64,000 nt of DNA, taken from contig NZ_JAGGPN010000005.1 in NCBI RefSeq assembly GCF_018613795.1, forward strand, positions 1 to 64,000, in the 5' to 3' direction. Each line of letters begins with the position of its first letter. Positions within the stretch are counted from its first letter, which is position 1. A program made the position numbers and the translations under genes. This document shows positions 39,875 to 48,677 of this stretch, in pieces. The notes under the pieces are model-generated. The model was not told where the DNA came from. It saw only the letters and a list, made by a program, of their open reading frames with translations, and made no database searches. The DNA is from Arthrobacter sp. ISL-65 (lineage in GTDB: Bacteria; Actinomycetota; Actinomycetes; Actinomycetales; Micrococcaceae).

Positions 39875-41236
39875 TCAGCCGAACGTCAGATGGGCTAGCG
39901 TGAAGATCGCGAGCCCGGCGAGCGAGCCCACCACTGTGCCGTTGATCCGGATGAACTGCAGGTCCTTGCCCACCTGGAGTTCGATCTTCTGCGACGTTTC
40001 CTCGGCGTCCCAGCGGGACACCGTATCCGTGATCACCCCGGCGATGTCTGACCGGTAGGTGCGGACCAAATAGCCGGCGGCATCGCCGATCCAGGCGTTG
40101 ACCTTGCCTGCCAGCTCTTCGTCGTTGACCAGCCGGGTGCCGAAATCGCGGACGGCCGCCTTGAACTTCACCGTCAGTTCGCTATCCGGATCGTCGACGG
40201 CGTTGAGCAGCGCGCCCTTGATGGTCGCCCAGGTCCGGGACGCCAGTTCCCGGACCTCCGGGTCGCCGAGCACCTGCGCCTTGATGCCCTCCGCGCGGGC
40301 GATCATGGCGGGATCGTGCTGCAAATCCTGGGCCAGGTCCGTCAGGTACTTGTCGATGGACAGCCGGACCTGGTGCTGCTGGTCGTCTTGGACCGCACGG
40401 GTGAATTTCAGCAGCTCGATGTAGACCTTGTCCCCCACGAGGCCGTCCACGAAGCTGGGCACCCACTGCGGGGAGCGCTCCGTGACGAGCCGGCTGACCA
40501 TCTGGTGGTTGGCCGCCATCCAGTCCGCTGCCCGGTCCACGAGGAGGTCCACCAGTTTGTGGTGGTGCCCGTCGGCGAAGATCCGCTCGGCCATGCGTCC
40601 CACGGGCGGTCCCCACGGCGGAGCCAGGAGGTGCTTGCGGACCATTCCCTCGATGACGGCCTGGACGTCGTCGTCGTTCAGCACTTTGAACGTGCCACGG
40701 ATGACGGCGGCGCCCTCCTTGGCCACGCGCTCGGCGCCGCCCGGCCCTGACAGCCAGCCGCCCACCTTGCCGGCGATGTTGATGCTGGCCAGCTTGTCCT
40801 GGACCACCTGTTCGGAGAGGAAGTTGGTCTCCACGAACTCGCCCAGGGACGCGCCGATCTGGTCCTTGCGGCGCGGAATGATGGCCGTATGCGGGATTTT
40901 CAGCCCCATGGGATAGCGGAACAGGGCCGTCACTGCGAACCAGTCGGCCAGGGCGCCCACCATGCCGCCTTCCGCCGCGGCCCGGACGTACTCCAGCCAC
41001 GGGTACTGCTTTTGCAGCGCAAATGCGACGACGAACACCACAGCCATGGCAATGAGGAGGCACAACGCCACCAGTTTCATCTTCCGCAGTGCAGCCGCCT
41101 TTTCGGCGTCGCCAGCTGTGAGCTGCCGTACGACGGCGGGACGCGCCGGAGCGCGCCCGTCCTCTCCCGGACGATCACGGGTGGCCTCGCCTGGGGGAGA
41201 CGCCAGCTGGGTGGTTGGCTCAGAGTTCACCTGCAT
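39875..41236 (-). CDS. DUF445 family membrane protein
   Basis: The 453-residue protein begins with a disordered Pro/Arg-rich segment, then two hydrophobic helices (LVALCLLIAMAVVFVVAFALQ and VGALADWFAVTALFRYP). A long helical periplasmic or cytoplasmic domain follows, and a C-terminal helix GTVVGSLAGLAIFTLAHL. The ADWFAVTALFRYPMGLKIPHTAIIPRRKD block is diagnostic of DUF445. Function unknown. It converges with pxpA (11-base gap) and diverges from the GDPD gene. Confidence 0.92.
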   Translation of the reverse strand: MQVNSEPTTQLASPPGEATRDRPGEDGRAPARPAVVRQLTAGDAEKAAALRKMKLVALCLLIAMAVVFVVAFALQKQYPWLEYVRAAAEGGMVGALADWFAVTALFRYPMGLKIPHTAIIPRRKDQIGASLGEFVETNFLSEQVVQDKLASINIAGKVGGWLSGPGGAERVAKEGAAVIRGTFKVLNDDDVQAVIEGMVRKHLLAPPWGPPVGRMAERIFADGHHHKLVDLLVDRAADWMAANHQMVSRLVTERSPQWVPSFVDGLVGDKVYIELLKFTRAVQDDQQHQVRLSIDKYLTDLAQDLQHDPAMIARAEGIKAQVLGDPEVRELASRTWATIKGALLNAVDDPDSELTVKFKAAVRDFGTRLVNDEELAGKVNAWIGDAAGYLVRTYRSDIAGVITDTVSRWDAEETSQKIELQVGKDLQFIRINGTVVGSLAGLAIFTLAHLTFG

Positions 41237-41286
41237 GTGCCAAGCCTAGCCCGGCTTTGGCGGCCGCGGTCGGCTAACGTGTGACC

Positions 41287-42225
41287 ATGACAGCCGACGA
41301 GTCAGCCCCAACCCGTCCCCTGGTCTACGCCCACCGGGGTGCGAGCGCGGATTTCGCTGAGCACACCCGTGCCGCCTATCTTCGCGCGCTCGCCGAAGGC
41401 GCGGACGGCGTGGAGTGCGATGTGCACCTAACCCGCGATCAGCACGTCGTCCTGTTGCACGATTCCAACCTGGACCGGACCTCGGACGGCACCGGTCCCG
41501 TGGCCGAACGGACCGTCGACCAGCTGCGGCTGCTGGACTTTTCATCCTGGAAGGGGGCCCGGATCCCGGAGGCCTACGGGCCAAGGTCCGAACAGTTCCT
41601 GACGATGCCGGACCTGCTGGACCTGCTCCGGGCTGCCGGGCGGGACGTCGGGCTGGCCATCGAGCTGAAGCATCCCAGCCCCTACCAGCTCAAGCTGGAG
41701 GACAGGGTGCTGCAGGTGCTGCGGGCGGAAGGATGGGACGCCCAGACATCCAGGCTGGGCAATATCCGGGTGACCTTCATGAGCTTCAGCCCCGACTCGG
41801 TCAGGCACCTGCGCAGGGCCGTCCCCGCGGAGTTCGTCTGCCAGCTTGTGGACGACGTGAACGTCACCGGAATCCGCGAGGAACTGGGCTTGGGGCCTTT
41901 CACGGGTAGCGCCGTCGCCAACGTGATGAAGGCTGCACAGCTGGAGGGGGAACGGATTCTCGACGGCGGCGAAGCGGGCATGGCCGGGCCGGGCATCGAC
42001 TACGTGCGCCGGCATCCCGACACCGTGCGGCGCTGGCGGGATTCCGGCCGCCGCTTCCGGGTCTGGACTGTGGACTCTGAAATTGATGTGGCGCTGTGCC
42101 GGGGGCTGGGCATCCAGGAGATCACCACCAACCGGCCGGCGCAGGTGCTGGCCCAGCTCCAGCAGCCAGCCTTGGCAGCAAGCTCCGGCGCCACTCAATT
42201 ACAGCCGCCGCTGTGGCCGCTGTGA
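41287..42225 (+). CDS. Glycerophosphodiester phosphodiesterase
   Basis: The 312-residue enzyme has the GDPD signature YAHRGASADFAEHTRAAYLRALAEGADGVECDVHLTRDQ with catalytic His and metal ligands Glu and Asp, then VVLLHDSNLDRTSDGTG with the second His. A late Trp-Thr-Val-Asp motif (FRVWTVDSEIDV) and GIQEITTNRP close the barrel. It should hydrolyse glycerophosphodiesters to glycerol 3-phosphate. There is no signal peptide, so it is cytoplasmic. ATG at 41287 is preferred over the GTG at 41281. Confidence 0.94.
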   Translation: MTADESAPTRPLVYAHRGASADFAEHTRAAYLRALAEGADGVECDVHLTRDQHVVLLHDSNLDRTSDGTGPVAERTVDQLRLLDFSSWKGARIPEAYGPRSEQFLTMPDLLDLLRAAGRDVGLAIELKHPSPYQLKLEDRVLQVLRAEGWDAQTSRLGNIRVTFMSFSPDSVRHLRRAVPAEFVCQLVDDVNVTGIREELGLGPFTGSAVANVMKAAQLEGERILDGGEAGMAGPGIDYVRRHPDTVRRWRDSGRRFRVWTVDSEIDVALCRGLGIQEITTNRPAQVLAQLQQPALAASSGATQLQPPLWPL

Positions 42226-42237
42226 TTGAGTGGGGGC

Positions 42238-43014
42238 ATGCCCATCACCTGGCCTCCGAAACTCCTGCGTTCCCCTGCGGTCCGTGTTGGCCTGTCCATC
42301 AGCATCGCCACCGGCCTGTACGGGGTGTCCTTCGGTGCGCTCTCCGTGACCTCGGGCCTGGACTTCTGGCAGACCATGGCACTGAGCTTCCTGCTTTTTA
42401 GCGGCGGCTCCCAGTTTGCGTTCATCGGGGTGGTCGCCGGCGGCGGCTCGGGTCTCGCGGCCATGGGGGCCGCCACCCTGCTGGGGATGCGAAACGGAAT
42501 CTATGGCATGCAGCTCAATGTGCTGCTCCGGCCGCGGGGATGGCGCCGGTACGCCGCCGCCCAGCTGACCATCGACGAGTCCACGGCCACAAGCACCGGG
42601 CAGGCGGATCCTGACGAGCAGCGAAGGGGCTTCTGGGCCGCGGGCATCGGGATCTTCGTACTTTGGAACGCCTTCACTGCGGCGGGTGCCCTGGCCGGAA
42701 GCGCGCTGGGCGATCCGAAGCAATGGGGGCTCGACGGTGCAGCCGTCGCGGCGTTCCTCGGCCTGCTGTGGCCGCGGCTGAAGGGCGGGGAACCGGTGGC
42801 GATCGCCGTCGTCTGTGCCCTGGCAACGGTTCTTGCTGTGCCGTTTGTCCCGGCAGGCGTCCCCATCCTGATTGCCGCAGTGGTGGCCGCCGTCATCGGA
42901 TGGCTCAGCCACGGCCGCCAGGACGAGGGGCTCGAACCGGATATCGACCCCTACACAGAGCGGCATCCCGGCTATCAAACGGGCACCGGCACCAACGCCA
43001 GAGGTGCCAAATGA
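42238..43014 (+). CDS. azlC: AzlC family branched-chain amino acid exporter subunit
   Basis: The 258-residue protein has about seven membrane helices and AzlC landmarks: GLYGVSFGALSVTSGLDFWQTMALSFLLFSGGSQFAFIGV, then ATLLGMRNGIYGMQLN. AzlC with the small AzlD exports branched-chain amino acids. The C-terminal 30 residues are polar (EGLEPDIDPYTERHPGY). It overlaps azlD by ATGA, the usual arrangement. Confidence 0.93.
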   Translation: MPITWPPKLLRSPAVRVGLSISIATGLYGVSFGALSVTSGLDFWQTMALSFLLFSGGSQFAFIGVVAGGGSGLAAMGAATLLGMRNGIYGMQLNVLLRPRGWRRYAAAQLTIDESTATSTGQADPDEQRRGFWAAGIGIFVLWNAFTAAGALAGSALGDPKQWGLDGAAVAAFLGLLWPRLKGGEPVAIAVVCALATVLAVPFVPAGVPILIAAVVAAVIGWLSHGRQDEGLEPDIDPYTERHPGYQTGTGTNARGAK

Positions 43015-43322
43015 GTCTGTGGGTGTGGTTGCTGCTGGCCTGCCTCTTCGCCTACGCGTGGAAGCTGGTGGGCTACCTTCTACCGGCCAGCCTGCTGCAG
43101 AACCCCAGAATGTCCCGGGTCGCAGGAACCATGACCATCGGGTTGCTGGCGTCCCTGACGATCGTCAACGCCCTGGCTACCGGGCAGGCCCTGGTGCTCG
43201 ATGCCCGGCTGGGCGCCCTGGCTGCCGCCGCCGCGGCCCTGTTCCTCCGGGCGCCCTTCCTGGTTGTTGTGCTGGCGGGGGCCGGAGCCGCAGCTTTGCT
43301 CCGGCTGGCCGGCTGGAACTGA
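43011..43322 (+). CDS. azlD: AzlD family small exporter subunit
   Basis: The 103-residue protein is all membrane: WVWLLLACLFAYAWKLVGYLLP, MTIGLLASLTIVNALATGQALVLDARLGALAAAAAALFL, and FLVVVLAGAGAAALLRL. Length and the KLVGYLLP / DARLGALAAA motifs fit AzlD. It is translationally coupled to azlC. Confidence 0.92.
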   Translation: MSLWVWLLLACLFAYAWKLVGYLLPASLLQNPRMSRVAGTMTIGLLASLTIVNALATGQALVLDARLGALAAAAAALFLRAPFLVVVLAGAGAAALLRLAGWN

Positions 43323-43364
43323 AACAGCGAGGTAAAGTCCCTGCAGGCAGCCGCAACAGTTGTG

Positions 43365-43380
43365 AGTGATGTCCATCACA
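43365..43380. promoter_or_regulatory. CRP/GlxR-type site
   Basis: AGTGATGTCCATCACA matches TGTGA-N6-TCACA at all but one of the ten defined bases. It lies 36 bases before the SIS gene ATG. A second inverted pair, TGTGA..TCACA with N10, shares its right half. Confidence 0.6.
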
Positions 43381-43416
43381 GCCGTTGTATGCTCTAAATG
43401 TAGAGGAGTTGTAAAT

Positions 43417-44082
43417 ATGAAGGCCGTCAGCAGACTGTCCCGCACTCGTGCCACGGACGCGCCGTTCGAAATAAAAGCCCCGGTGGACATCGTCCTGGAA
43501 CACCTGCGGCAGGTGGGACCTGCGGTGGCCTGCCTGCGGAACGAATCCTCGCGGCTGGCCGGCTGGGGCGAGGAACTTGCCCGCCGCCTGGTTTCCGGGA
43601 ACCGCCTGGTCACGGCCGGAAGTGCCGGTTCGGCGGCCGAGGTGCAGCAATTCACCGCGGAACTGCTGGGGCGCCACGCCGGTGACCGCCAGCCGTTTTC
43701 CGTGATTGCCCTGCGGCCAGGTGCGGCAGCAGGCGCTGCATCCGTCGGTGCCGTCGAGATTGCGCAGGGGCACGCGGAAGAGGTTGCCAGCCAGGTGCGG
43801 GCCCACATCCGTTCCGGCGACGTTCTCCTGGCGGTCTCAGCCAGTGGGCACCGGCATGCGCTGCTGGAGGCGACGGCGGCGGCGCGGGCCGCCGGAGCCA
43901 CCGTCTGGGCTGTCACGGGCGCGGCCCCCAACCCCCTGGCCCAGGCCGCCGATGAAGCAATTTGCATCAACGCTCCCAAGCCCCAAGTGCGGGAAGCGCA
44001 ACTGATCGCGCTGCAAGCGATGAGTGAATGCTTGGCTGCGGCCCTGCACGCATTGTCCGTTCGGCCTGAGCCGGGCCGGTGA
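43417..44082 (+). CDS. SIS domain protein
   Basis: The 221-residue protein is a stand-alone sugar isomerase-like domain of the GmhA/DiaA kind: helical N-terminus, GNRLVTAGSAGSAAEVQQFTAELLGR, then SGDVLLAVSASGHRHALLEATAAARAAGATVWAVTG and C-terminal PKPQVREAQLIALQAMSECLAAAL. SIS domains bind phosphosugars; GmhA isomerises sedoheptulose 7-phosphate. Here the loop GSAGSAAE and absence of the family's full zinc site leave the activity open. GAGGAG lies 7 bases before the ATG. A CRP/GlxR-type site precedes the gene, so carbon control is likely. Confidence 0.85.
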   Translation: MKAVSRLSRTRATDAPFEIKAPVDIVLEHLRQVGPAVACLRNESSRLAGWGEELARRLVSGNRLVTAGSAGSAAEVQQFTAELLGRHAGDRQPFSVIALRPGAAAGAASVGAVEIAQGHAEEVASQVRAHIRSGDVLLAVSASGHRHALLEATAAARAAGATVWAVTGAAPNPLAQAADEAICINAPKPQVREAQLIALQAMSECLAAALHALSVRPEPGR

Positions 44083-44155
44083 CTCCGAAGCCCGGGTGAG
44101 CCCGAAGCGCCGGAATAGCCCCCTTAGCGGGCTGGGCTCAGGTAACGGGTTGGGC

Positions 44156-44380
44156 CTAGGCAACTCCGCGGGCGTCCGGGGAAGCGGGCGCGGACCGCCT
44201 GGCGAGCTCCTCGGTGGCGAGGTCGTACCAGTCTTGTGCGCCGTACACGGGAGTCGGCGTATCGAGGTTGCGGTAGAGCGCGTCCACGAGGATGCCGAGT
44301 TCGTCCGTGGTGGCAGCCATCAGAGTTATTTCAGGATCCGTGGCGTGGTTCATGAAGTGTGCGAGCTGTGAGCGGTTCAT
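44156..44380 (-). CDS. Small protein, paralogue of 10938-11264
   Basis: The 74-residue product shares LYRxLDTPxP, then GAxxWYxxxTEELxxR, with the 108-residue protein at 10938-11264. It lacks the acidic N-terminal half of that protein and begins MNRSQLAHFMNHATDPEIT. None of the possible starts has a good ribosome site; the frame is open to 44410. Function unknown. Confidence 0.55.
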   Translation of the reverse strand: MNRSQLAHFMNHATDPEITLMAATTDELGILVDALYRNLDTPTPVYGAQDWYDLATEELARRSAPASPDARGVA

Positions 44381-44607
44381 GATGACACAGCCGGCCTGAG
44401 TTGACCACATGCAAGGAATGACATGGTGTGCTCCGTATACGAAAATGCCCGAGGCTGACTTCCTAACCCACCGGTGTGCATAGCTTACTGTGCTGACCCG
44501 GTGTGCGGAATATGAGGCCGTCGTCTTCCGGCGCCGATCCTCCTTCCGGCGCAGCCCGGTCGAACTCGACTGCTGCTCGAGCTCGCCTGCTGTTCGAACC
44601 TGGCTGT

Positions 44608-45228
44608 CTACTCGAACTGTGACGCCGGGAGCGGCACCTGCGGAGGCAGCGACCTGGTGGGACGTTCCGCGCGGATGGCGTCCTCGACAAGGGCGGCCGG
44701 CCGGCGCCAGGCGTCAGATCCGGGTTCCATGGTGTCGACCACCCCGATCAGCATTGCCAGCAGCCGCACCATGTCTGTCAGGGAGATGTCCACCCGCAGC
44801 GTGCCCTGGTCCTGGCCGCGGTCCAGGAGCACGCCAACGGACTCAATCAGGCTTCCGGTAATGCCGGTGAGCAAATCCCGCCGCCCGGCCACGGCGCCGA
44901 GCAGGTTGGCGTTGTCACTGGCCGCGGTCATCACGGCGTCGATGACCCGGAATAGGCCCTCGGCCGCATCGGTGCCAGCCAGGGCGACATCGATAACCGG
45001 GTCCACGTTGAGCCGCAGCTGGCGGTTGAGGGCCGCCAAAACCAACTGCTCCTTGTCAGAAAAATTCCGGAACAGCGTCGCCGGACCCACTCCCGCGGTG
45101 GCGGCAATGGTCTGCAGCGGAACATCCGGGCCGTATTGCCGGAAACACTCGCGGGCGGCGTTAATGATCTTGTCCACATTGCGTGCAGCGTCAGCACGAA
45201 GGGGCTTGCGCTCTACGGCGAGGTTCAT
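44608..45228 (-). CDS. TetR/AcrR family regulator
   Basis: The 206-residue protein has a TetR helix-turn-helix in residues 12-60 (ADAARNVDKIINAARECFRQYG, then TIAATAGVGPATLFRNFSDKEQLVLAAL). The C-terminal domain is helical and ligand-binding in type. It lies alone, divergent from the thiamine-binding-type gene by 112 bases, which may be its target. No strong ribosome site precedes ATG 45228, so it may be leaderless. Confidence 0.92.
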   Translation of the reverse strand: MNLAVERKPLRADAARNVDKIINAARECFRQYGPDVPLQTIAATAGVGPATLFRNFSDKEQLVLAALNRQLRLNVDPVIDVALAGTDAAEGLFRVIDAVMTAASDNANLLGAVAGRRDLLTGITGSLIESVGVLLDRGQDQGTLRVDISLTDMVRLLAMLIGVVDTMEPGSDAWRRPAALVEDAIRAERPTRSLPPQVPLPASQFE

Positions 45229-45340
45229 AAAATAAAGGTTAGCAACGCAGTGTCGGCCTGACTCCGTTACCCGTTGGTAGTGCCGAATATGACACAGCAC
45301 ACGGTCCGGGTGGCCGATTCCGCCGTGTCAGACTGGACGC

Positions 45341-45676
45341 ATGTTGCTTGCATTTTCAGTCGCTCCTTCCGGAATTCCCGCTGATCACGCCTACGCCGCG
45401 GCGGGTGCCGGAGATGCCTCCGTGCACGACGCCGTAGCTGCGGCCGTCAAGATTGTCAGGGAATCCGGGCTGCCCAATAAGACGGACTCCATGTTCACCA
45501 CTATCGAGGGTGAATGGGATGAGGTGTTCGACGTGGTCAGGCGCGCCACCGAGGCCGTGGGGAAATTCGGCAGCAGGGTGTCCCTGGTGATCAAGGCCGA
45601 CATCCGGCCGGGCTATTCCGGTGAGCTCACCGCGAAGGTCGAGCGCCTGGAGGGGGCCCTGATCCAGGGCGACTGA
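45341..45676 (+). CDS. Thiamine-binding-like (MTH1187/YkoF) protein
   Basis: The 111-residue protein contains MLLAFSVAPSGIP at the start, then AAVKIVRESGLPNKTDSMFTTIEGEWDEVFDVVRRATEAV and a SLVIKADIRPGYSG segment, the signature of the Thiamine_BP/MTH1187 family. These are small ferredoxin-fold proteins that bind thiamine or hydroxymethylpyrimidine. No ribosome site is seen before the ATG. It is divergent from the TetR gene and 62 bases upstream of the methyltransferase. Confidence 0.88.
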   Translation: MLLAFSVAPSGIPADHAYAAAGAGDASVHDAVAAAVKIVRESGLPNKTDSMFTTIEGEWDEVFDVVRRATEAVGKFGSRVSLVIKADIRPGYSGELTAKVERLEGALIQGD

Positions 45677-45738
45677 CGGCCAGGACGATTGGCCGCGGCA
45701 GCCTAGCCCGGCCGTGCGCTTGCTGGAAGACTGTGCCC

Positions 45739-46416
45739 ATGTTTGAGCACAAGCCGCGGCCCGAGTGGGCGGCCGTAGAAGAGTACCTGTCAGACGTCGT
45801 CGTCCACCCCGACGATGCCGTCCAGCGCGCCGTCCGGTCCGCCGAAGAGGCCGGGATGCCGCCGATCGAGGTGACACCGAACGCCGGAAAGCTGTTGAAG
45901 CTGCTGGTGACGGCGTCCGGTGCCCGCAGGGTGCTGGAGATCGGCACGCTGGCTGGCTTCAGCACCATCTGGATGGCCCAGGGCATGCCCGACGACGGCC
46001 GGCTGGTGACATGCGAATACCTCCCGAAACACGCCGAAGTGGCCCGGGCCAACGTGGACGCGGCCGGCGTGGGCCACAAGGTGGAGATCCGGATAGGCGC
46101 GGCGCTGGACACGCTCGCGGCACTCGAAGCCGAAGGAGCCGAGCCGTTCGACTTCGTGTTCATCGATGCGGACAAGGAAAACAACCCGCAGTACCTGGAG
46201 TGGGCAGTGCGGCTGGGCAGGGGCGGAACGAGCATCGTGATGGACAACGTCGTGTGGGAGGGCGTTGCGCTGGACCCGTCCCTGGACGAAGTCAACGCCC
46301 CCGGAATCATCGGTGCGCTGAAGATGATGGGGGAGGACAGCCGGTTGGACGCCACTGTCATCCAGACCGTGGGGTCCAAGGGTTGGGACGGCTTCGCGCT
46401 GGCGGTCGTTCGGTAA
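45739..46416 (+). CDS. Class I SAM-dependent O-methyltransferase
   Basis: The 225-residue protein belongs to the COMT-like Methyltransf_3 family. Motif I is VLEIGTLAGFSTIWMA (SAM binding), followed by LVTCEYLPKHAEVARANV and the catalytic-type FDFVFIDADKENNPQYLEWA; GGTSIVMDNVVWEGV completes the metal site (Asp, Asp, Asn). It should methylate a catechol or similar hydroxyl with divalent metal. Substrate unknown. A T-tailed hairpin follows its stop. Confidence 0.92.
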   Translation: MFEHKPRPEWAAVEEYLSDVVVHPDDAVQRAVRSAEEAGMPPIEVTPNAGKLLKLLVTASGARRVLEIGTLAGFSTIWMAQGMPDDGRLVTCEYLPKHAEVARANVDAAGVGHKVEIRIGAALDTLAALEAEGAEPFDFVFIDADKENNPQYLEWAVRLGRGGTSIVMDNVVWEGVALDPSLDEVNAPGIIGALKMMGEDSRLDATVIQTVGSKGWDGFALAVVR

Positions 46417-46478
46417 GCATCTCCCGGTAAGTACCTACCGTTAGCAGTACCTGCCGTTGGGGCATAACCCGTACAACG

Positions 46479-46519
46479 AAGCACCGCCCGCGTACTGGAT
46501 GTACGCGGGCGGTGCTTTT
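46479..46519. terminator. Terminator between convergent genes
   Basis: AGCACCGCCCGCGTAC pairs exactly with GTACGCGGGCGGTGCT across TGGAT, with AA before and TTT after, so it can serve both strands. It lies 17 bases past the VCBS gene stop on the other strand. Confidence 0.88.
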
Positions 46520-46535
46520 CCTTGCGATGCTTCGA

Positions 46536-47285
46536 CTAGGAAATTGAGGTCATGACCTGCCAGCTTGCACCGATCTGCGTGCGTCCCAGCACGCCTCCGG
46601 TTCCATTGCCAGCGTAGAACCAGAGCCTGCCACTGGAGTCCCTCGCAGTCAGATCTGCCCTTCCGTCACCATTCAGATCTCCGGAGCCGACAACGGAGGA
46701 ATAGATGTTCCAGCCGCTGCCGATCTGGGTCCGGCCCAGGACGCCTCCGGTTCCGTTGCCGCGGTAGAGCCAGAACTTGCCACTGGAATCGCGGGCCACC
46801 AGATCTGCCCTTCCATCGCTGTTGAGGTCACCCGGGCCAGCGATGGAGGTCATGACGTTCCATCCGGTTCCGATCTGGGTCCGTGGCAGGAAACCGTTCG
46901 ATCCATTGCCTTTGTAGAGCCACAGCCGGCCGCTGGAATCGCGTGCCGTAAGGTCGACTTTTCCGTCCCGGTTGAGATCGCCGGCGCCGACGATGGAGGT
47001 CATGCTGTTCCAGCCAGCGCCGAGCTGGATTCGTGCCTGAACGCCGCCTGCGCCGTTGCCCGGGTAGAGCCAGAGCCTTCCGCTGGAATCACGGGCCACC
47101 AGGTCGGACTTGGCGTCGTTGTTGAAGTCTCCGACGCTGACAATGGAGCTCATGCTGTTCCAGCCGACTCCAATCTGCGTGCGTGCAAGGAATCCGCTGC
47201 CACCATTGCCGGGGTAGAGCCACAGCCTTCCTCCGGAATCCCGTGACACCACATCCGCCTTGCCATCACTGTTGAAGTCGCGGAG
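46536..47285 (-). repeat. Five tandem 150-bp coding units (VCBS repeats)
   Basis: The last 250 codons of the secreted protein are five in-frame units of 150 bp, easily aligned at DNA level by recurring segments coding DSSGRLWLY and RTQIGxGW. Divergence between units is moderate; the last two are most alike. Confidence 0.85.
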
Positions 47286-48677
47286 ACCGCCGCTGCCGCC
47301 CAGTCCGACACGGACCATCCTGCTGGCAGGCAGGCTTACGTTGCCTGCAGCGTCGGTAGCCCGGACATTGAACACATGGGTGCCATTGGCCTGTGCGTCC
47401 CAGGTCTTCGGTGAGGTGCAAGTGGGATCCCACGAGGGGTTGCTGGGCAAGAGTTGGCATTCGAAACGGGCGCCAGCTTCACCCGAGTAGCTCAGTGTGG
47501 GCGTGGTGTCGAGGCTGGGCGTGGACGGGAATGGTGCCGTTACCGCAACGGCCGGAGCCGTGGTGTCCACGGTGAAGTTGAGCGTCCCGGAATTCAGTCC
47601 GCCCGCAACAGCCTGCACAGTGTGCCTGCCTTGGGCCAGCGGGGCCAGCTTCAGGGAGTAGGTGGAACCGGTGAGGGTGGTAGCCCTCGGGGCGCCATTG
47701 TCGACGATCAGCTGAACGGGGCCCGCGGTGCCGGCAGGAAGGGTGCCGGTAATCGTAGGCGCAGTCACGTTAGTGATGTTGTCGGAGTTGGAGCGGCCGC
47801 TGTCGCTGGCTGCAGCCAGGTCGGGGGTATTGGGACCTCCGACGGAGTCGGTCGCGATGAGGCCCTGGACGGTGAAGTTGCTCTGGGTGACGGTATTGAC
47901 GCCCGGGCCGCCCGCGTCAGGGCCGGCGACCGTCACGGAGTTGCTGCCCGAGGGGGCGCCCGTGACAGGACCTGCCGTGTTGATGTCGCCGAGCGTGCCG
48001 GCCGGGGCGTTCACCTGGCGGAGGAACGATGCCGTGGTCCCCCGGCCGAAGTCGCCCAGGAAGGCGGCACCGACGCCCGCCCAGTCGCAAGCCACTGTGT
48101 CAGTGGGCGCGCAAGCGCCGGCGTCGGTCGTCGAGTTGATGCCCCCGGCAGCGTCAGCCGTGAACGTGTCAACGCCGTAGGGGTGCGTGACGGTGTACTG
48201 CGCATTGGGCCGCAGGCCGTCAAAACGGAACCGCAGGCGGGCAAAGCCCATCTGCTCGCCAGGCACGACCGGGCCGTTGACGTGTGCCGCTTCCAGGGCC
48301 GCTTCATAGCTGCCGATCGTTCCGACATCCGCGGACGCGGCAAACCAGAATGCCTCCTCGGGGAAGTTGCCCGGGTAGGACGCCGGGGAATTGGGATCGG
48401 GCGGTTCGGAGAGGCAGCCCTTGCCAGCCTCGTAGCAAAGCTGCAGCCGGACCGTGCCGTCCGAATACCAGGTGGGGAACCCTGTGGAGTCAACCGGGCC
48501 CATCCCGGCGGTTTCAGCGTTGGCGGGAACAGCGGCGAGGGGTGACAGGGCGGCGGCGAGGAGGGCGCCGGCGACGGCCGGGGCAATGCGGCCGGCGGTG
48601 GTGGTGGACTTGCGGTGCGCCGGCCCGGAGCGCTTGGCTCCGTCAGGCATCTTTGGCCGTACAGATTGAGAAAACAT
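46536..48677 (-). CDS. Secreted VCBS/FG-GAP repeat protein
   Basis: The 713-residue protein has a Sec signal peptide (about 1-54: basic start, then AGALLAAALSPLAAVPANAE). A 250-residue unique region with cysteines, an Ig-like/bacterial domain (TPTLSYSGEAGARFECQLLP, HVFNVRATDAAGNVS), and five VCBS/FG-GAP units of 50 residues follow. Each unit has a calcium-binding loop such as DFNSDGKAD, then RDSSGRLWLYPGNG. It is probably a secreted or cell-wall adhesin/binding protein with a partial beta-propeller. AAGGAG precedes the ATG. The unique region's partner is unknown. Confidence 0.88.
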   Translation of the reverse strand: MFSQSVRPKMPDGAKRSGPAHRKSTTTAGRIAPAVAGALLAAALSPLAAVPANAETAGMGPVDSTGFPTWYSDGTVRLQLCYEAGKGCLSEPPDPNSPASYPGNFPEEAFWFAASADVGTIGSYEAALEAAHVNGPVVPGEQMGFARLRFRFDGLRPNAQYTVTHPYGVDTFTADAAGGINSTTDAGACAPTDTVACDWAGVGAAFLGDFGRGTTASFLRQVNAPAGTLGDINTAGPVTGAPSGSNSVTVAGPDAGGPGVNTVTQSNFTVQGLIATDSVGGPNTPDLAAASDSGRSNSDNITNVTAPTITGTLPAGTAGPVQLIVDNGAPRATTLTGSTYSLKLAPLAQGRHTVQAVAGGLNSGTLNFTVDTTAPAVAVTAPFPSTPSLDTTPTLSYSGEAGARFECQLLPSNPSWDPTCTSPKTWDAQANGTHVFNVRATDAAGNVSLPASRMVRVGLGGSGGLRDFNSDGKADVVSRDSGGRLWLYPGNGGSGFLARTQIGVGWNSMSSIVSVGDFNNDAKSDLVARDSSGRLWLYPGNGAGGVQARIQLGAGWNSMTSIVGAGDLNRDGKVDLTARDSSGRLWLYKGNGSNGFLPRTQIGTGWNVMTSIAGPGDLNSDGRADLVARDSSGKFWLYRGNGTGGVLGRTQIGSGWNIYSSVVGSGDLNGDGRADLTARDSSGRLWFYAGNGTGGVLGRTQIGASWQVMTSIS

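Noticed and set aside
46425..46440. Near-palindrome CGGTAAGTACCTACCG after the O-methyltransferase gene
   Set aside because: It pairs at 14 of 16 positions but lies just past a stop codon and before a much better terminator, with no promoter nearby.
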